DNA of 64,000 nucleotides from Aestuariibius sp. HNIBRBA575 (lineage in GTDB: Bacteria > Pseudomonadota > Alphaproteobacteria > Rhodobacterales > Rhodobacteraceae). Position 1 is the stretch's first letter, and every line of letters begins with the position of its first letter. The notes below the pieces were generated by a model. The model did no database searches. It had not been told where the DNA came from and saw only the letters and a program-made list of their open reading frames with translations. Location: the NCBI RefSeq assembly GCF_040932005.1, contig NZ_CP162414.1, positions 1,391,501 to 1,455,500 of the forward strand, written 5' to 3'. The position numbers were made by a program, and so were the translations under genes. Of the stretch, positions 41,605 to 50,513 are shown one piece after another.

Positions 41605-42066
41605 TTACAATGCGCGGTTCAGCGCAGCAGTGCCCAAAACATGGTCAGTCAGGCTTTGTTTGCGGGGGCTGAACAGGATCAACGCGATCGAAATCAGCTG
41701 CAACGGCGGGAAAGACACAGAAATTGTGTATCCCAATGTATGTGCAAATGCCGTGCCGTTTGACAGAAATTGGCCGTCTGCTTCGCGCATTTCCAGACCC
41801 ATCAGGCGCATGCCCCAAGTGGCCGATCCGCTGGACAGGGTGAACCAGCGATAGAAAAATCCCAGCACCAGCATCAAAAACGGGAAAAAGAAGATCCCTA
41901 AAAACGCGGTAAACGGCACGGCGATGGCGGCCAGGATCGCGATCAGGACCACGTCAAACACCCATGCGATCAACCGCTTGGTCGGTACACCGGCATAGAA
42001 ATCAGGCCGCGTGGCAGGGTCAGGCAGGCGTGGTTCAGTGCGGGTTTGATAGGCGTAGGCAGACAT
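41605..42066 (-). CDS. RDD-family membrane protein
   Basis: 153 residues. The RDD signature is present in the modified form AGVPTKRLIAWVFDVVLIA (Arg and two Asp positions), followed by membrane segments at about residues 32-57 and 58-75. A third segment lies near 110-135 (ISVSFPPLQLISIALILFS), after the WGMRLMGLEMREADGQFL loop. The C-terminus SLTDHVLGTAALNRAL is typical. Family members are often Na+/H+ exchange or accessory proteins, but the function here is open. Confidence 0.87.
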   Translation of the reverse strand: MSAYAYQTRTEPRLPDPATRPDFYAGVPTKRLIAWVFDVVLIAILAAIAVPFTAFLGIFFFPFLMLVLGFFYRWFTLSSGSATWGMRLMGLEMREADGQFLSNGTAFAHTLGYTISVSFPPLQLISIALILFSPRKQSLTDHVLGTAALNRAL

Positions 42067-42178
42067 GGGTCCCTCATGTTTTATGGTTTCACCGGTTTTC
42101 CGGATGTTTCACTGGGGCAGGCGGCCCATCATTACATGAGGGCCGCCAAGGGGGGATTTGTGTCGTGTGTGTGGACGA

Positions 42179-42643
42179 TTAGGCGTCTTCGCGTGTCGCT
42201 TCTTCTTCGTCTTCTGGATCGCTGGCCTTTTTGGCGCGGTCATCCATGAATTGGTCGAACTCAGCTTTGTCCTTTGCTTCGCGCAGGCGAGCCAGGAAGG
42301 CTTCGAAATTGTCTTGCTCGTCTTCTAGACGTTGCAATGTTTCGGCCTTGTAGGCGTCGAATGCGGAATTGCCCGAAGGTTTCATCGCCGCCTTAAAGGC
42401 GTGGCGCGGTGAATGGGCGTGGGAACGGTGGCTGCAATTGCGGGAAAACATGCGTTTACTCCAAATCATATAAGCGAGAAGGGCGAGGCCGACGGGCCAA
42501 ACGAAGATAAAGCCGAGAACCATGGCAGCGATCCAGGCCCCTTTGCCGCGTTCGTCAAGCCAGGCCTCGGTCTTGGAAAACCAGCCCTTTGCACGGGCAC
42601 TGCGTGGCATCTCATGCGTCGGGTATACGGTGGCGTCAGACAT
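42179..42643 (-). CDS. DUF2852 membrane-anchored protein
   Basis: 154 residues. One or two hydrophobic segments (residues 36-60, WIAAMVLGFIFVWPVGLALL, ending AYMIWSKRMF) are followed by a helical cytoplasmic region with the conserved SGNSAFDAYKAETLQRLEDE and EAFLARLREAKDKAEFDQFM stretches, then an acidic tail. This is the usual form of DUF2852, an alphaproteobacterial family without known function. The ribosome site AAGGAGCCCCAA precedes ATG 42643. Confidence 0.87.
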   Translation of the reverse strand: MSDATVYPTHEMPRSARAKGWFSKTEAWLDERGKGAWIAAMVLGFIFVWPVGLALLAYMIWSKRMFSRNCSHRSHAHSPRHAFKAAMKPSGNSAFDAYKAETLQRLEDEQDNFEAFLARLREAKDKAEFDQFMDDRAKKASDPEDEEEATREDA

Positions 42644-42877
42644 TTGGGGCTCCTTGGTAAGGTTACGTTTTGTTTGTTTGCTGCGATGTTTATCGCTTTC
42701 ACATTACCGATATCGGAGTTTGCCCCCTCTAGTTCAAGCTTTAATGTGAATGTTATTTACATAAATCGTGTAGGTTATTGTTATTCATCGGAATAATGGT
42801 ATATTTTTCGGAACCGCCTGTGTGGCGTGACAGGGATTTCTGCAGTGATTGTCAGAGATATTTGCAGCAAACGTGTT

Positions 42878-43198
42878 TTAGACTGAGTTTGCAACCCACG
42901 CTTCGGCTTCGATCAGCTCTTCAACCGTTAAAACCCGACCTATGTTAATCACCCGTTTAAAGGATACCGTTTGTTGCGGGGCTGCGACCAAGGATCGTGG
43001 GAAGCGCCCCGGAAAGCCAAAGCCTTTGTTTCCGACAGCGGTCCAAGTGGGTCCAGATGTGGGCGCGGAAACAACTTCTGCCCCGTTGATCCGGCCTGTC
43101 AAAATGCCCGCAGAATATGTGATCGCCAGCGTGTGCCATTGCGTAACATCAGCCGGGATCACCACCCCGCCAATGCTTAAAGCTTCTGGCGAAGGGGC
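42878..43198 (-). pseudogene. Truncated LamG/concanavalin-like domain gene fragment
   Basis: The frame is open only from a stop at 43199-43201 to the stop at 42878 and has no good start (GTG 43165 would begin mid-domain). The 107 readable residues look like the C-terminal part of a laminin-G-type jelly roll: VTQWHTLAITYSAGILTGRI, a WTAVGNKGFGFPGRF turn and SFKRVINIGRVLTVEELIEA at the end. Such domains occur in phage tail or secreted proteins. The rest of the gene is missing, so I read it as a remnant. Confidence 0.6.
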
Positions 43199-43310
43199 TC
43201 AATCTGGTCATCAGGCCTTATGGTTGGTTAGCGCACGTGCTTGTCGTGCGGGATTGCCGTTACGCGGACGAAGCTACCATCGATACTCATCGAGCACTCA
43301 ACCGAGCATT
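43199..43310. other. Remnant DNA between accessory genes
   Basis: No intact frame. On the minus strand a short frame reads CSMSIDGSFVRVTAIPHDKH before a stop, which may be part of a broken gene. No inverted repeats or target duplications typical of an insertion sequence were found. Confidence 0.35.
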
Positions 43311-43769
43311 TCATATCCCATTGTGCATGATGAAAGCAGTATTACCTCTGTTCACCACTTGGAGACATGTATCCGCAAGTTGATCAAAGCATGAGACAAC
43401 TTGGCTTCGAACCATGCTGTGCTTTTCGTAAGCCCCACTTTCATAACCTTGTCCATCCGCCCAACCATAATCTCCGGTCAATTTAATCTCAGGCGGGGAT
43501 TGTCCATACAAGGATAACCAAGCCATTGAAATCCTATGTAGTTTTTGCGCTCCAGAATTTTTGATGACTGTTGGACCGTAGAAATTTAGTCCCAATTGGG
43601 GTTCCATATTGTGTGCTGGATTGTAGCTGGGTACCCACTGCAAACTATCGCTGATGTACTGAATAAGGTTATCACTCAGCGAAACGGTTGCGGCGACGTC
43701 GTAGTACCTTCGGTAATCGAAAGTTGGGTTATCCGAAAGCTCTGTGAAATAGAAATTATGGATCATCAT
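43311..43769 (-). CDS. Orphan protein of unknown family
   Basis: 152 residues (ATG 43769 or the adjoining ATG 43766). The sequence has many Tyr, Asn and Ser (FDYRRYYDVAATVSLSDNLI, GLNFYGPTVIKNSGAQKLHR, LTGDYGWADGQGYESGAYEK) and ends with a helix and strand (FDQLADTCLQVVNRGNTAFI). No membrane segment or known motif. The size, composition and C-terminus recall immunity proteins of polymorphic toxins, but that is only an impression. Codon use is AT-richer than in neighbouring genes, which suggests transfer. Confidence 0.6.
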   Translation of the reverse strand: MMIHNFYFTELSDNPTFDYRRYYDVAATVSLSDNLIQYISDSLQWVPSYNPAHNMEPQLGLNFYGPTVIKNSGAQKLHRISMAWLSLYGQSPPEIKLTGDYGWADGQGYESGAYEKHSMVRSQVVSCFDQLADTCLQVVNRGNTAFIMHNGI

Positions 43770-43905
43770 CCGGTGCCTTTGTCGCTATGTCGTTCTCGTC
43801 TCAAAGGGGTCAAACCGGTCAACCGGCACCAATGGTTGGCTAAGACACCCGTTTGTTGCACCGGATGGCCGTGATGTTTGATTTGGGCGACATGTGTAGC
43901 GACCG

Positions 43906-44112
43906 TTATTCGAACTTAACCCCACACCAAATGAAAAACCTCTTCCAGACCCAAAGCAGAGGGAAGAGAAGAATGAGCCCCACTTTTCCTTCTTTAGTAC
44001 CATCACCGGGGATGAGAGCTGAGGCGAGTGCTATTCCACCCAAGGCGGCTATAATTGTCAATATTATCAAAATGATGACGCCAAGAGTAATCAGGAACGC
44101 CTTAGTCTGCAT
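43906..44112 (-). CDS. Small two-segment membrane protein
   Basis: 68 residues from ATG 44112; ATG 44139 is an alternative giving 9 more residues. Residues 4-32 are strongly hydrophobic (AFLITLGVIILIILTIIAAL), and a second shorter segment follows near residues 46-60 (GLILLFPLLWVWKRFFIW). The family is not recognised. It lies in the AT-richer patch with the orphan gene, and its stop is 136 bases upstream of that gene, so the two may be transcribed together. Confidence 0.55.
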   Translation of the reverse strand: MQTKAFLITLGVIILIILTIIAALGGIALASALIPGDGTKEGKVGLILLFPLLWVWKRFFIWCGVKFE

Positions 44113-44152
44113 CTGATCAACCCCAGTTTTCGGTGTCATTTTACGTTGGCCA

Positions 44153-44623
44153 TTAGGTGGTGAATGCGACGGTTTTTGCACCTGTCACACCTACCAGATC
44201 ATCCGGGGTGATTGGGAAGATATGTTTGGGCGTGCCTGCGGCGGCGTAGATCACGCTATAATCGGCCAATTTTGGGTCCATAAAGCAGCGAATTGGGTTC
44301 AAATGGCCCACAGGCGCGACACCGCCAATGGCAAATCCGGTCTGATCGCGCACCAATTTGGGATGCGCACGTCCAAGAGGTTCTCCAACAACGGCGCTGG
44401 CTTTTTCAATATCAACCTGATTGCCACCGGCGGTTAGAAACAGGATCGCGGTCCCGCTCTCTGTGCCCTCAAAGATGATGGATTTGGCGATTTGGTCCAC
44501 GTCACATTCCGCGGCTTCTGCTGCTTGGGCGGCGGTGCGGGTTTCCAAATCCATTTCCAAAACAAACGACCCTAGCCCAGCGGCGGTCAATGCATCGGTG
44601 ACACGTTGTAAGGATTTGCTCAT
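44153..44623 (-). CDS. YbaK/prolyl-tRNA-editing family deacylase
   Basis: 156 residues. The YbaK fold is seen in AAEAAECDVDQIAKSIIFEG, the Lys/Gly segment FLTAGGNQVDIEKASAVVGE and the active-site-like TGFAIGGVAPVGHLNPIRCF. The protein ends with a THIFPITP-like strand (AGTPKHIFPITPDDLVGVTG). Stand-alone members hydrolyse mischarged Cys- or Ala-tRNA(Pro). Which substrate applies here is not evident. GAGAGGTTCC lies just upstream of the ATG on the minus strand. Confidence 0.87.
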   Translation of the reverse strand: MSKSLQRVTDALTAAGLGSFVLEMDLETRTAAQAAEAAECDVDQIAKSIIFEGTESGTAILFLTAGGNQVDIEKASAVVGEPLGRAHPKLVRDQTGFAIGGVAPVGHLNPIRCFMDPKLADYSVIYAAAGTPKHIFPITPDDLVGVTGAKTVAFTT

Positions 44624-44753
44624 TGGAACCTCTCTTGGCTATCTGGTCTTTAACGGTACTAAATCGTGGGACGCGACAAATTGCACGCCGACATTGGGAT
44701 GATCCCGGCCTTGGGCGATTGACGCTGCCGGGGGACAAAGGCAATGTCGCCTT

Positions 44754-47531
44754 ATGTCGTTTACATCCCGTATATCCCGCAGCCCACACGCATTTGATCC
44801 TGATATGGGGGCGGATGCGATTGCGCATGTGCCTGATTTGCCCCCGGAATTGACGGGCCTGATCACCGGCGCGGCCGGATGCAGCCCCTATCTATCGGGG
44901 CTGATCGCCAAAGAAGGCGCATGGCTGCGCGCTGCCTTGGATGATCCCGAACAGGCGGCCACGGACGAATTGGCACGTTTGCCAGAATTGGCGCTGGATC
45001 AGCTAAAACCGCAATTGCGTGTGGCCAAACGGCGGATTGCATTGTTGACCGGGCTGGCGGATCTGGCGGGGGTCTGGTCATTGGAACAGGTGACTGGCTG
45101 GTTGTCACGATTGGCGGATGCGGCGGTGGATGTGTCGCTAAAACGGTTGGTCGGGGCTGAAATCGAGCGTGGCAAAATTCCGGGTCTTGGGGCAGAGGAC
45201 GCCGAAAATGCCGGGGGATTGTTTGCCCTTTCCATGGGCAAAGGCGGCGCATTTGAGCTGAATTACAGCTCTGATATCGATCTGATTGTGCTGTTTGATG
45301 AAACCCGGTTTGACCCGGATGATTATCATGATGCGCGCGCCGGGTTCATTCGCGCGACCCGTAAAATGACCGGATTGATGACCGACCTGACCGGGGATGG
45401 ATATGTGTTTCGCACCGATCTACGGCTGCGCCCGGATGCCAATGTCACGCCCGTTTGCCTGTCGATGGAAACCGCAGAGCGCTATTACGAAAGCGTTGGA
45501 CGCACATGGGAACGGGCCGCTTATATAAAGGCGCGCGCAGCGGCCGGGGACATCGCGGCCGGCAATCGGTTTCTTGATACGCTGACGCCGTTTGTCTGGC
45601 GTCGCCATCTGGATTTCGCCGCGATCCAAGACGCCCATGACATGCGCCTGCGCATTCGCGACCATAAAAAACTGGGGGGTCGGTTGATCCTCGAAGGTCA
45701 CAACATGAAACTGGGGCGCGGTGGCATCCGAGAAATCGAATTTTTCACCCAAACCCGGCAATTGATCGCAGGTGGGCGCGATAAAACATTACGGGTGCGG
45801 GGCACGGTGGATGGTTTGGCCGCCCTGTCACAGGCCGGGTGGGTTGAACCAGAGGTGGCCGACACGCTGACCGATCATTATCGGGCCCACCGCGAGGTCG
45901 AACATCGATTGCAAATGCTGCGCGATGCCCAGACCCACACGATGCCCAATTCCGCAGAAGGTTTTGACCGTTTGGCCGCCTTTATGGGGCAATCCGTGGC
46001 CGATATGCGCGCCGATCTGACGGATCGGTTGGAACAGGTCCATGCCCTGACCGAAGATTTCTTTGCCCCCGGCCATGTGGCGCCAAGCGACGATGATTTC
46101 GGCCAAGAGGTCACAGCGCGTTGGCTGACCTATCCGGCTTTGCGCTCTGACAGGGCGGTTGAAATTTTCAACCGGTTGAAACCAGAATTGTTGACCCGCC
46201 TGAAAGACGCCGCAAAACCAGAAGAAGCCTTGCTGCAATTTGATGGCTTTCTCAAAGGCTTACCTGCCGGAGTTCAACTGTTTTCCCTGTTTGAAGCCAA
46301 CCCGCAACTGACCCAATTGATCGTCGATATTGCCGCCACTGCGCCCGCTTTGGCGCAATATTTGTCGCGCAATTCCGGGGTGTTTGATGCTGTGATTGGC
46401 GGGGCGTTTTTTGCGCAATGGCCGGGTATTGATGGGCTAAAATCCAGCCTGACCGACACGTTGGACCATCTGGATGATTACGAAAGTTGTCTGGACGGCA
46501 CCCGACGCTGGGCCAAGGAATGGCATTTCCGCATTGGGGTGCATCATCTGCGGGGGCTGATCACGCCAGAACAGGCCGGTGCGCAATATGCGGATTTGGC
46601 CCAAGCGGTTGTGGCCGGGCTTTGGCCCATTGTTGTGACCCATTTTGAAGCAAAACATGGGGCAATGCCGGGCAATGGCGCGGTGGTGTTGGGCATGGGA
46701 TCGATGGGATCGGCGCGTCTGAATGCCAGTTCCGATCTGGATTTGATCGTGATTTATGACGCGGATGGGGTGGATGCCTCTGAGGGGCGCCGCCCATTGG
46801 CGACACGGGCCTATTATGCGCGCCTGACCCAAGCCATGGTCACCGCATTGCAGGCCCCCATGGCCGAAGGCAAATTATACGAAGTGGATATGCGGCTGCG
46901 CCCGTCTGGTCGGCAGGGGCCAGTGGCGACATCGCTCAAGGCGTTTGAGGACTATCAACGCCACGAGGCCTGGACCTGGGAACATCTGGCATTGACCCGC
47001 GCGCGCGCCGTTGCGGGGTCACAAATGCTGGGCGATCAGGTCGAAACCATCCGGCAATCGGTTCTGGCTGAAAAATCTGGCGGGGACACGATCCTACAAG
47101 ACGTGGCGGATATGCGCGAAAAAATCGCCGCCGCCAAAGCTCCGAATGGGGATTTTGACGCCAAAATCGGGCGCGGACGGATGCAGGATATCGAATTGCT
47201 GGCACAGACCGCATGTTTGCGCACCGGGTCAAATGTCCGCGAAACCGAGGCGCAATTGGCCGCAGGCGTCGCGAGCGGTTGGTTAAATGCCGCGGATGGG
47301 GCAGTTTTGCAGGATGCGATCGGGCTTTTCTGGTCCTTGCAGGCCGCCGCACGTCTGTTAACCGGCGAAGCGTTGGATTTGGATCGGATTGGCGAAGGTG
47401 GGTTGCGGTTGATTTTGCGTGAAACCGGCGTAGAAACGCCAAACGACCTGCGGGCTGTGATCGAAAACACCTATCAACAGGCGGATCAGGTGATTTCGCG
47501 GTTGCTTGGGGGCGCGGCGAATCCAACCTAA
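44754..47531 (+). CDS. glnE: Glutamine synthetase adenylyltransferase/deadenylylase
   Basis: 925 residues. Two nucleotidyltransferase domains with the GSxxDxD-like motif occur: FELNYSSDIDLIVLFDETRF (about residues 170-185, deadenylylase half) and ARLNASSDLDLIVIYDADGV (about 655-670, adenylylase half). RGGIREIEFFTQTRQLIAGG and GRMQDIELLAQTACLR mark the conserved helices of each half. It controls glutamine synthetase activity in response to PII/nitrogen status. The ribosome site before ATG 44754 is poorly spaced (AAAGG, 13 bases), so a start slightly downstream (ATG 44805) is possible. Confidence 0.95.
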   Translation: MSFTSRISRSPHAFDPDMGADAIAHVPDLPPELTGLITGAAGCSPYLSGLIAKEGAWLRAALDDPEQAATDELARLPELALDQLKPQLRVAKRRIALLTGLADLAGVWSLEQVTGWLSRLADAAVDVSLKRLVGAEIERGKIPGLGAEDAENAGGLFALSMGKGGAFELNYSSDIDLIVLFDETRFDPDDYHDARAGFIRATRKMTGLMTDLTGDGYVFRTDLRLRPDANVTPVCLSMETAERYYESVGRTWERAAYIKARAAAGDIAAGNRFLDTLTPFVWRRHLDFAAIQDAHDMRLRIRDHKKLGGRLILEGHNMKLGRGGIREIEFFTQTRQLIAGGRDKTLRVRGTVDGLAALSQAGWVEPEVADTLTDHYRAHREVEHRLQMLRDAQTHTMPNSAEGFDRLAAFMGQSVADMRADLTDRLEQVHALTEDFFAPGHVAPSDDDFGQEVTARWLTYPALRSDRAVEIFNRLKPELLTRLKDAAKPEEALLQFDGFLKGLPAGVQLFSLFEANPQLTQLIVDIAATAPALAQYLSRNSGVFDAVIGGAFFAQWPGIDGLKSSLTDTLDHLDDYESCLDGTRRWAKEWHFRIGVHHLRGLITPEQAGAQYADLAQAVVAGLWPIVVTHFEAKHGAMPGNGAVVLGMGSMGSARLNASSDLDLIVIYDADGVDASEGRRPLATRAYYARLTQAMVTALQAPMAEGKLYEVDMRLRPSGRQGPVATSLKAFEDYQRHEAWTWEHLALTRARAVAGSQMLGDQVETIRQSVLAEKSGGDTILQDVADMREKIAAAKAPNGDFDAKIGRGRMQDIELLAQTACLRTGSNVRETEAQLAAGVASGWLNAADGAVLQDAIGLFWSLQAAARLLTGEALDLDRIGEGGLRLILRETGVETPNDLRAVIENTYQQADQVISRLLGGAANPT

Positions 47532-47576
47532 CACCAGCCAAAAAAAACGGTCCAAAAACAGGGGAAGAGAGACAAC

Positions 47577-47855
47577 ATGGAAAAGTTCGATCCAGCAATT
47601 TTGGACCGCAAAGGCCTGATCCGGGAATCCTATCGGATGGATGGGATTACAGCTGGGGAATGTCGCTCGATCTTTTTGGATTGGGCGCTAAGCGTTCCTG
47701 AGGGCGCAGATGTTCAGGCGTTTTTGACGCAATTGATTGCGCAATATGGCGATGCACATCCGGATCATCCAATGACCCAAACATTGCGCGAAGGATTGCA
47801 AACCAGCGGTCCGGCCAAACGGCGCGGCGGTCGGGCCGCCAAGTTTAAGAACTAG
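47577..47855 (+). CDS. Small conserved protein of unknown function
   Basis: 92 residues with a strong ribosome site (GGGAAGAGAG before ATG 47577). It is helical: FDPAILDRKGLIRESYRMDG, then AGECRSIFLDWALSVPEGAD, and it ends in a basic tail (SGPAKRRGGRAAKFKN) that could touch nucleic acid. No named domain is recognised. It lies 45 bases after glnE on the same strand and may belong to the same transcript. Confidence 0.75.
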   Translation: MEKFDPAILDRKGLIRESYRMDGITAGECRSIFLDWALSVPEGADVQAFLTQLIAQYGDAHPDHPMTQTLREGLQTSGPAKRRGGRAAKFKN

Positions 47856-47967
47856 ATAAAGATCGCATCTTGAAGGTCTAGGAACCGCGTTTTCCAAACG
47901 AAACGGGTGTCGCGGTCCTTCAATCTTGGCAAGGCGATCAAGGCCATTCACGGTAGGTGACTTTCTC

Positions 47968-48423
47968 ATGAAAGCGATTGCTTTTCTTAACACGATCGTT
48001 CTGGCGCTGAATGTGAGTTCGGTATCTGCTGACCAAGACAATCCGCTTGAAAACATTAGCAAGTTTGTCGGACTCTCATTACACAAATGCATGGATTCTG
48101 AAGACAATGTATATTTGTGTTTCGAAACCGTTATGTCTGAATGCAATGCACATGTCGCTGGCTTTGCGCATAATGCATACCCTTGTTCAACGAATACGCG
48201 CTTTGCATTTCGCAAACTTGTGGCAGACAGGATCGAAGCCTCTTTTCCCGATAATCTATCCTTTGAGATGTTTCAGGAAACGCTGGAGGCTGGGTATGGT
48301 TTTTGCCGGGGTTTGGATCAGCTTGGGGTTGGGTTAGGTCGATCTGGGCTAAGTCTGGAAAATGAAAGTTGCCTCAACCAGATGACAATTATTGCTGTCG
48401 CCAAAGTCTGGGACATTTTCTAA
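47968..48423 (+). CDS. Exported Cys-rich protein of unknown function
   Basis: 151 residues from ATG 47968 (AGGTGA about 8 bases upstream). Residues 1-21 are a signal peptide (MKAIAFLNTIVLALNVSSVS, cleaved near SA-DQD). The mature part contains several Cys (HKCMDSE, LCFETVMSECNAH, YPCSTN, GFCRG, ESCLNQ), suitable for disulphides in the periplasm. CMDSEDNVYLCFETVMSECN is reminiscent of LprI-type lysozyme-inhibitor domains. I give that as a weak resemblance only. Confidence 0.68.
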   Translation: MKAIAFLNTIVLALNVSSVSADQDNPLENISKFVGLSLHKCMDSEDNVYLCFETVMSECNAHVAGFAHNAYPCSTNTRFAFRKLVADRIEASFPDNLSFEMFQETLEAGYGFCRGLDQLGVGLGRSGLSLENESCLNQMTIIAVAKVWDIF

Positions 48424-48633
48424 TTTTGAACATCAAGGGTGTTTGCTTGTCGTTGAAACACTAAAGTATTGTTGCCCATTCCGACCTAATAGCGGTGAAT
48501 TCATGCGGTAATCACCGGTTTTTCCCAAAATGGAACCAATCCCGGCACAATTCTGCCTCATAAAATTAAGAATAGTTAACGTAACCTTGAGGGGGGTAAC
48601 CAATTTCATGGGCGAAAGCCCGGAGGGCGTAAC

Positions 48634-49266
48634 ATGACACTTAAACGTATCGCAGGCATTGCAGCACTGGCTTTGACACTTGCTGGGTGTTCAACCGTCG
48701 ACACCGTATCCCGAAACGCACCCCTAAATGCACCCGGATTGGAAACCGCAATCCCAGAGGTCGCCATCGAACGGTCCTATGACGTGCGTGACATTCGCGT
48801 CGCGTTTCCATCCAATCTGACCGTGTCAGAATCCAACGGATATTACCCGATTGCGGATATCGTTTGGCGGGGGGACCCACTTGGGGATCGTCGTCAGCAA
48901 ATTGGCGAAATCTTTACCGCGTCGTTTCGCGATGGCACATCTGACTTGCATGGCGATATCCCTGTTGTCGCCACCATCCGCGTATTGCGGTTCCATTCAC
49001 TGACCGAACGGACCCGGTATACTGTTGGCGGCGTGCATTCGATCAAATTTGAACTGGCCGTGCATCACGCCCAAACCGGCGCCGTTGTTGAATCCCCCCG
49101 GATCATCATCGCTGATTTACCGGCCTTGGGCGGGCAGGCGGCTGTGATGGCTGAAACCCGCGGCGAAGGCCAGAAGGTGCGCATCATGACCCATCTTGCA
49201 CAGGTGGCGCTGCAGGAACTGGGCCCGCAAAACCCCCCCATTCTGGCATCTGCGCCTGCACGCTGA
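48634..49266 (+). CDS. Lipoprotein, DUF6778-like
   Basis: 210 residues. A lipobox LTLAGCSTVD (Cys at residue 19) ends the signal peptide, so the product is a lipoprotein. The mature part is a beta-rich domain (YDVRDIRVAFPSNLTVSESN, YYPIADIVWRGDPLGDRRQQ, IKFELAVHHAQTGAVVESPR). The function is unknown; similar proteins are common in Rhodobacteraceae. The mRNA has a GGGC-GAAA-GCCC tetraloop hairpin (48610-48621) right before the ribosome site GGAGGG (48622-48627). Confidence 0.8.
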   Translation: MTLKRIAGIAALALTLAGCSTVDTVSRNAPLNAPGLETAIPEVAIERSYDVRDIRVAFPSNLTVSESNGYYPIADIVWRGDPLGDRRQQIGEIFTASFRDGTSDLHGDIPVVATIRVLRFHSLTERTRYTVGGVHSIKFELAVHHAQTGAVVESPRIIIADLPALGGQAAVMAETRGEGQKVRIMTHLAQVALQELGPQNPPILASAPAR

Positions 49267-49301
49267 TCTATCCCCCCTTTCGCTGGGACGACAAAGTCTT
49301 T

Positions 49302-49327
49302 AGAGGACGCGTATGAATGCGTCCTCT
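49302..49327 (+). promoter_or_regulatory. Hairpin enclosing the start of the rRNA methyltransferase gene
   Basis: AGAGGACGC (49302-49310) and GCGTCCTCT (49319-49327) form a perfect 9-bp stem. The ribosome site GAGGA is in the left arm, and the ATG (49313-49315) is in the 8-base loop. As drawn, the ribosome site is sequestered, which predicts low or conditional translation. Confidence 0.7.
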
Positions 49328-50509
49328 TTGCCCGTCATCCGCCTGAAACCCAAATCCGAAGCCCGCGCAATTCGCCACGGCTTTCCTTGGGTTTACTCAA
49401 ATGAAATTGTCACCGATCGCCGCACCAAAGCGATCGAGCCCGGCGCGCTGGCCGTGTTGGAGGACCCCGAACGTCAGAAAATGGGCGTGGTTGCGGTCAA
49501 TCCAAATTCGCGGATTTTTGCGCGGATGCTGGATCGGGACGAAAACGCGGTCATTGATCAGGCTTGGCTGGCCGGGCGTATTGCCCGCGCGCTGAAGCAT
49601 CGTGAACGGTTGTATGATGCCCCGTTTTATCGGCTGGTTCACGCAGAAACCGACGGTTTGCCGGGGGTGATTATCGACCGATTTGGCGATCTGGCCGTGA
49701 TCCAACCCAACGCCGCCTGGGCCGAAGTGCTGATTGAACCGCTGGCCGCCGCATTGGCCGACGTGACTGGCGTGACCACCATCATCAAAAACGGCACTGG
49801 CCGGTCGCGAAGCCTAGAAGGCCTGACCGAAGAAACCACCGTGATGCGGGGCAATGCCCCTGATGGCCCATTGCCCGTGCCGATGAATGGCGCGACCTAT
49901 ATGGCCGATGTCATGGGCGGGCAAAAAACCGGTCTGTTTTTTGACCAACGTCCTAACCATGCCTTTGCGGCACAACTGGCCAAAGGCGGGTCGGTTCTGG
50001 ACGTATTTTCCCATGTGGGGGGCTTTGGGCTGGCCTGTCTGGCCAATGGTGCCACATCCGCATTGGCGGTGGATGGGTCTGCCCCTGCGCTGGCATTGGC
50101 TGAACAAGGCGCCATCGCAACCGGTGTCGCAGATCAGTTTTCAACCCGTCAGGGCGACGCCTTTGATGTGTTGACCAAGCTGGGCGAAGAGGGTGCAAAA
50201 TTTGACGTGGTGATCTGTGATCCACCGGCCTTTGCCCCATCTCGCAAAGCGTTGGAACCGGGGTTGCGCGCCTATGAACGTGTGGCCCGACTGGCGGCTC
50301 CTTTGGTGGCCGAAGGCGGCTATCTGGGCCTGTGTTCCTGTTCACATGCGGCGGATTTGTCGAAATTCCGCAACGCATCTGCACGCGGCATTGGCCGGGG
50401 CGGACGCCGTGGTCAGCTGATCTATACCGGATCGGCGGGACCGGATCATCCGCTGCTGCCACAACTGGCCGAAAGCGGCTACCTAAAATCCCTGTTCTTC
50501 CGTCTATAG
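49313..50509 (+). CDS. Class I SAM-dependent rRNA large-subunit methyltransferase (RlmI-like)
   Basis: 398 residues. An N-terminal PUA-type domain (IRHGFPWVYSNEIVTD, ALAVLEDPERQKMGVVAV) is followed by the RlmI central region (LPGVIIDRFGDLAVIQPNAA) and a SAM-binding domain (GLFFDQRPNHAF, VLDVFSHVGGFGLACLANG). The catalytic segment is FDVVICDPPAFAPSRKALEP, with GLCSCSHAADLSKF holding the Cys. It probably makes a 5-methylcytosine in 23S rRNA. The start lies in a strong hairpin. The PIN gene begins 5 bases after the stop. Confidence 0.9.
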   Translation: MNASSLPVIRLKPKSEARAIRHGFPWVYSNEIVTDRRTKAIEPGALAVLEDPERQKMGVVAVNPNSRIFARMLDRDENAVIDQAWLAGRIARALKHRERLYDAPFYRLVHAETDGLPGVIIDRFGDLAVIQPNAAWAEVLIEPLAAALADVTGVTTIIKNGTGRSRSLEGLTEETTVMRGNAPDGPLPVPMNGATYMADVMGGQKTGLFFDQRPNHAFAAQLAKGGSVLDVFSHVGGFGLACLANGATSALAVDGSAPALALAEQGAIATGVADQFSTRQGDAFDVLTKLGEEGAKFDVVICDPPAFAPSRKALEPGLRAYERVARLAAPLVAEGGYLGLCSCSHAADLSKFRNASARGIGRGGRRGQLIYTGSAGPDHPLLPQLAESGYLKSLFFRL

Positions 50510-50513
50510 GGCC

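Noticed and set aside
43199..43310. Insertion sequence remnant
   Set aside because: No terminal inverted repeats, target duplication or transposase motif could be found, so I kept it as unexplained remnant DNA only.
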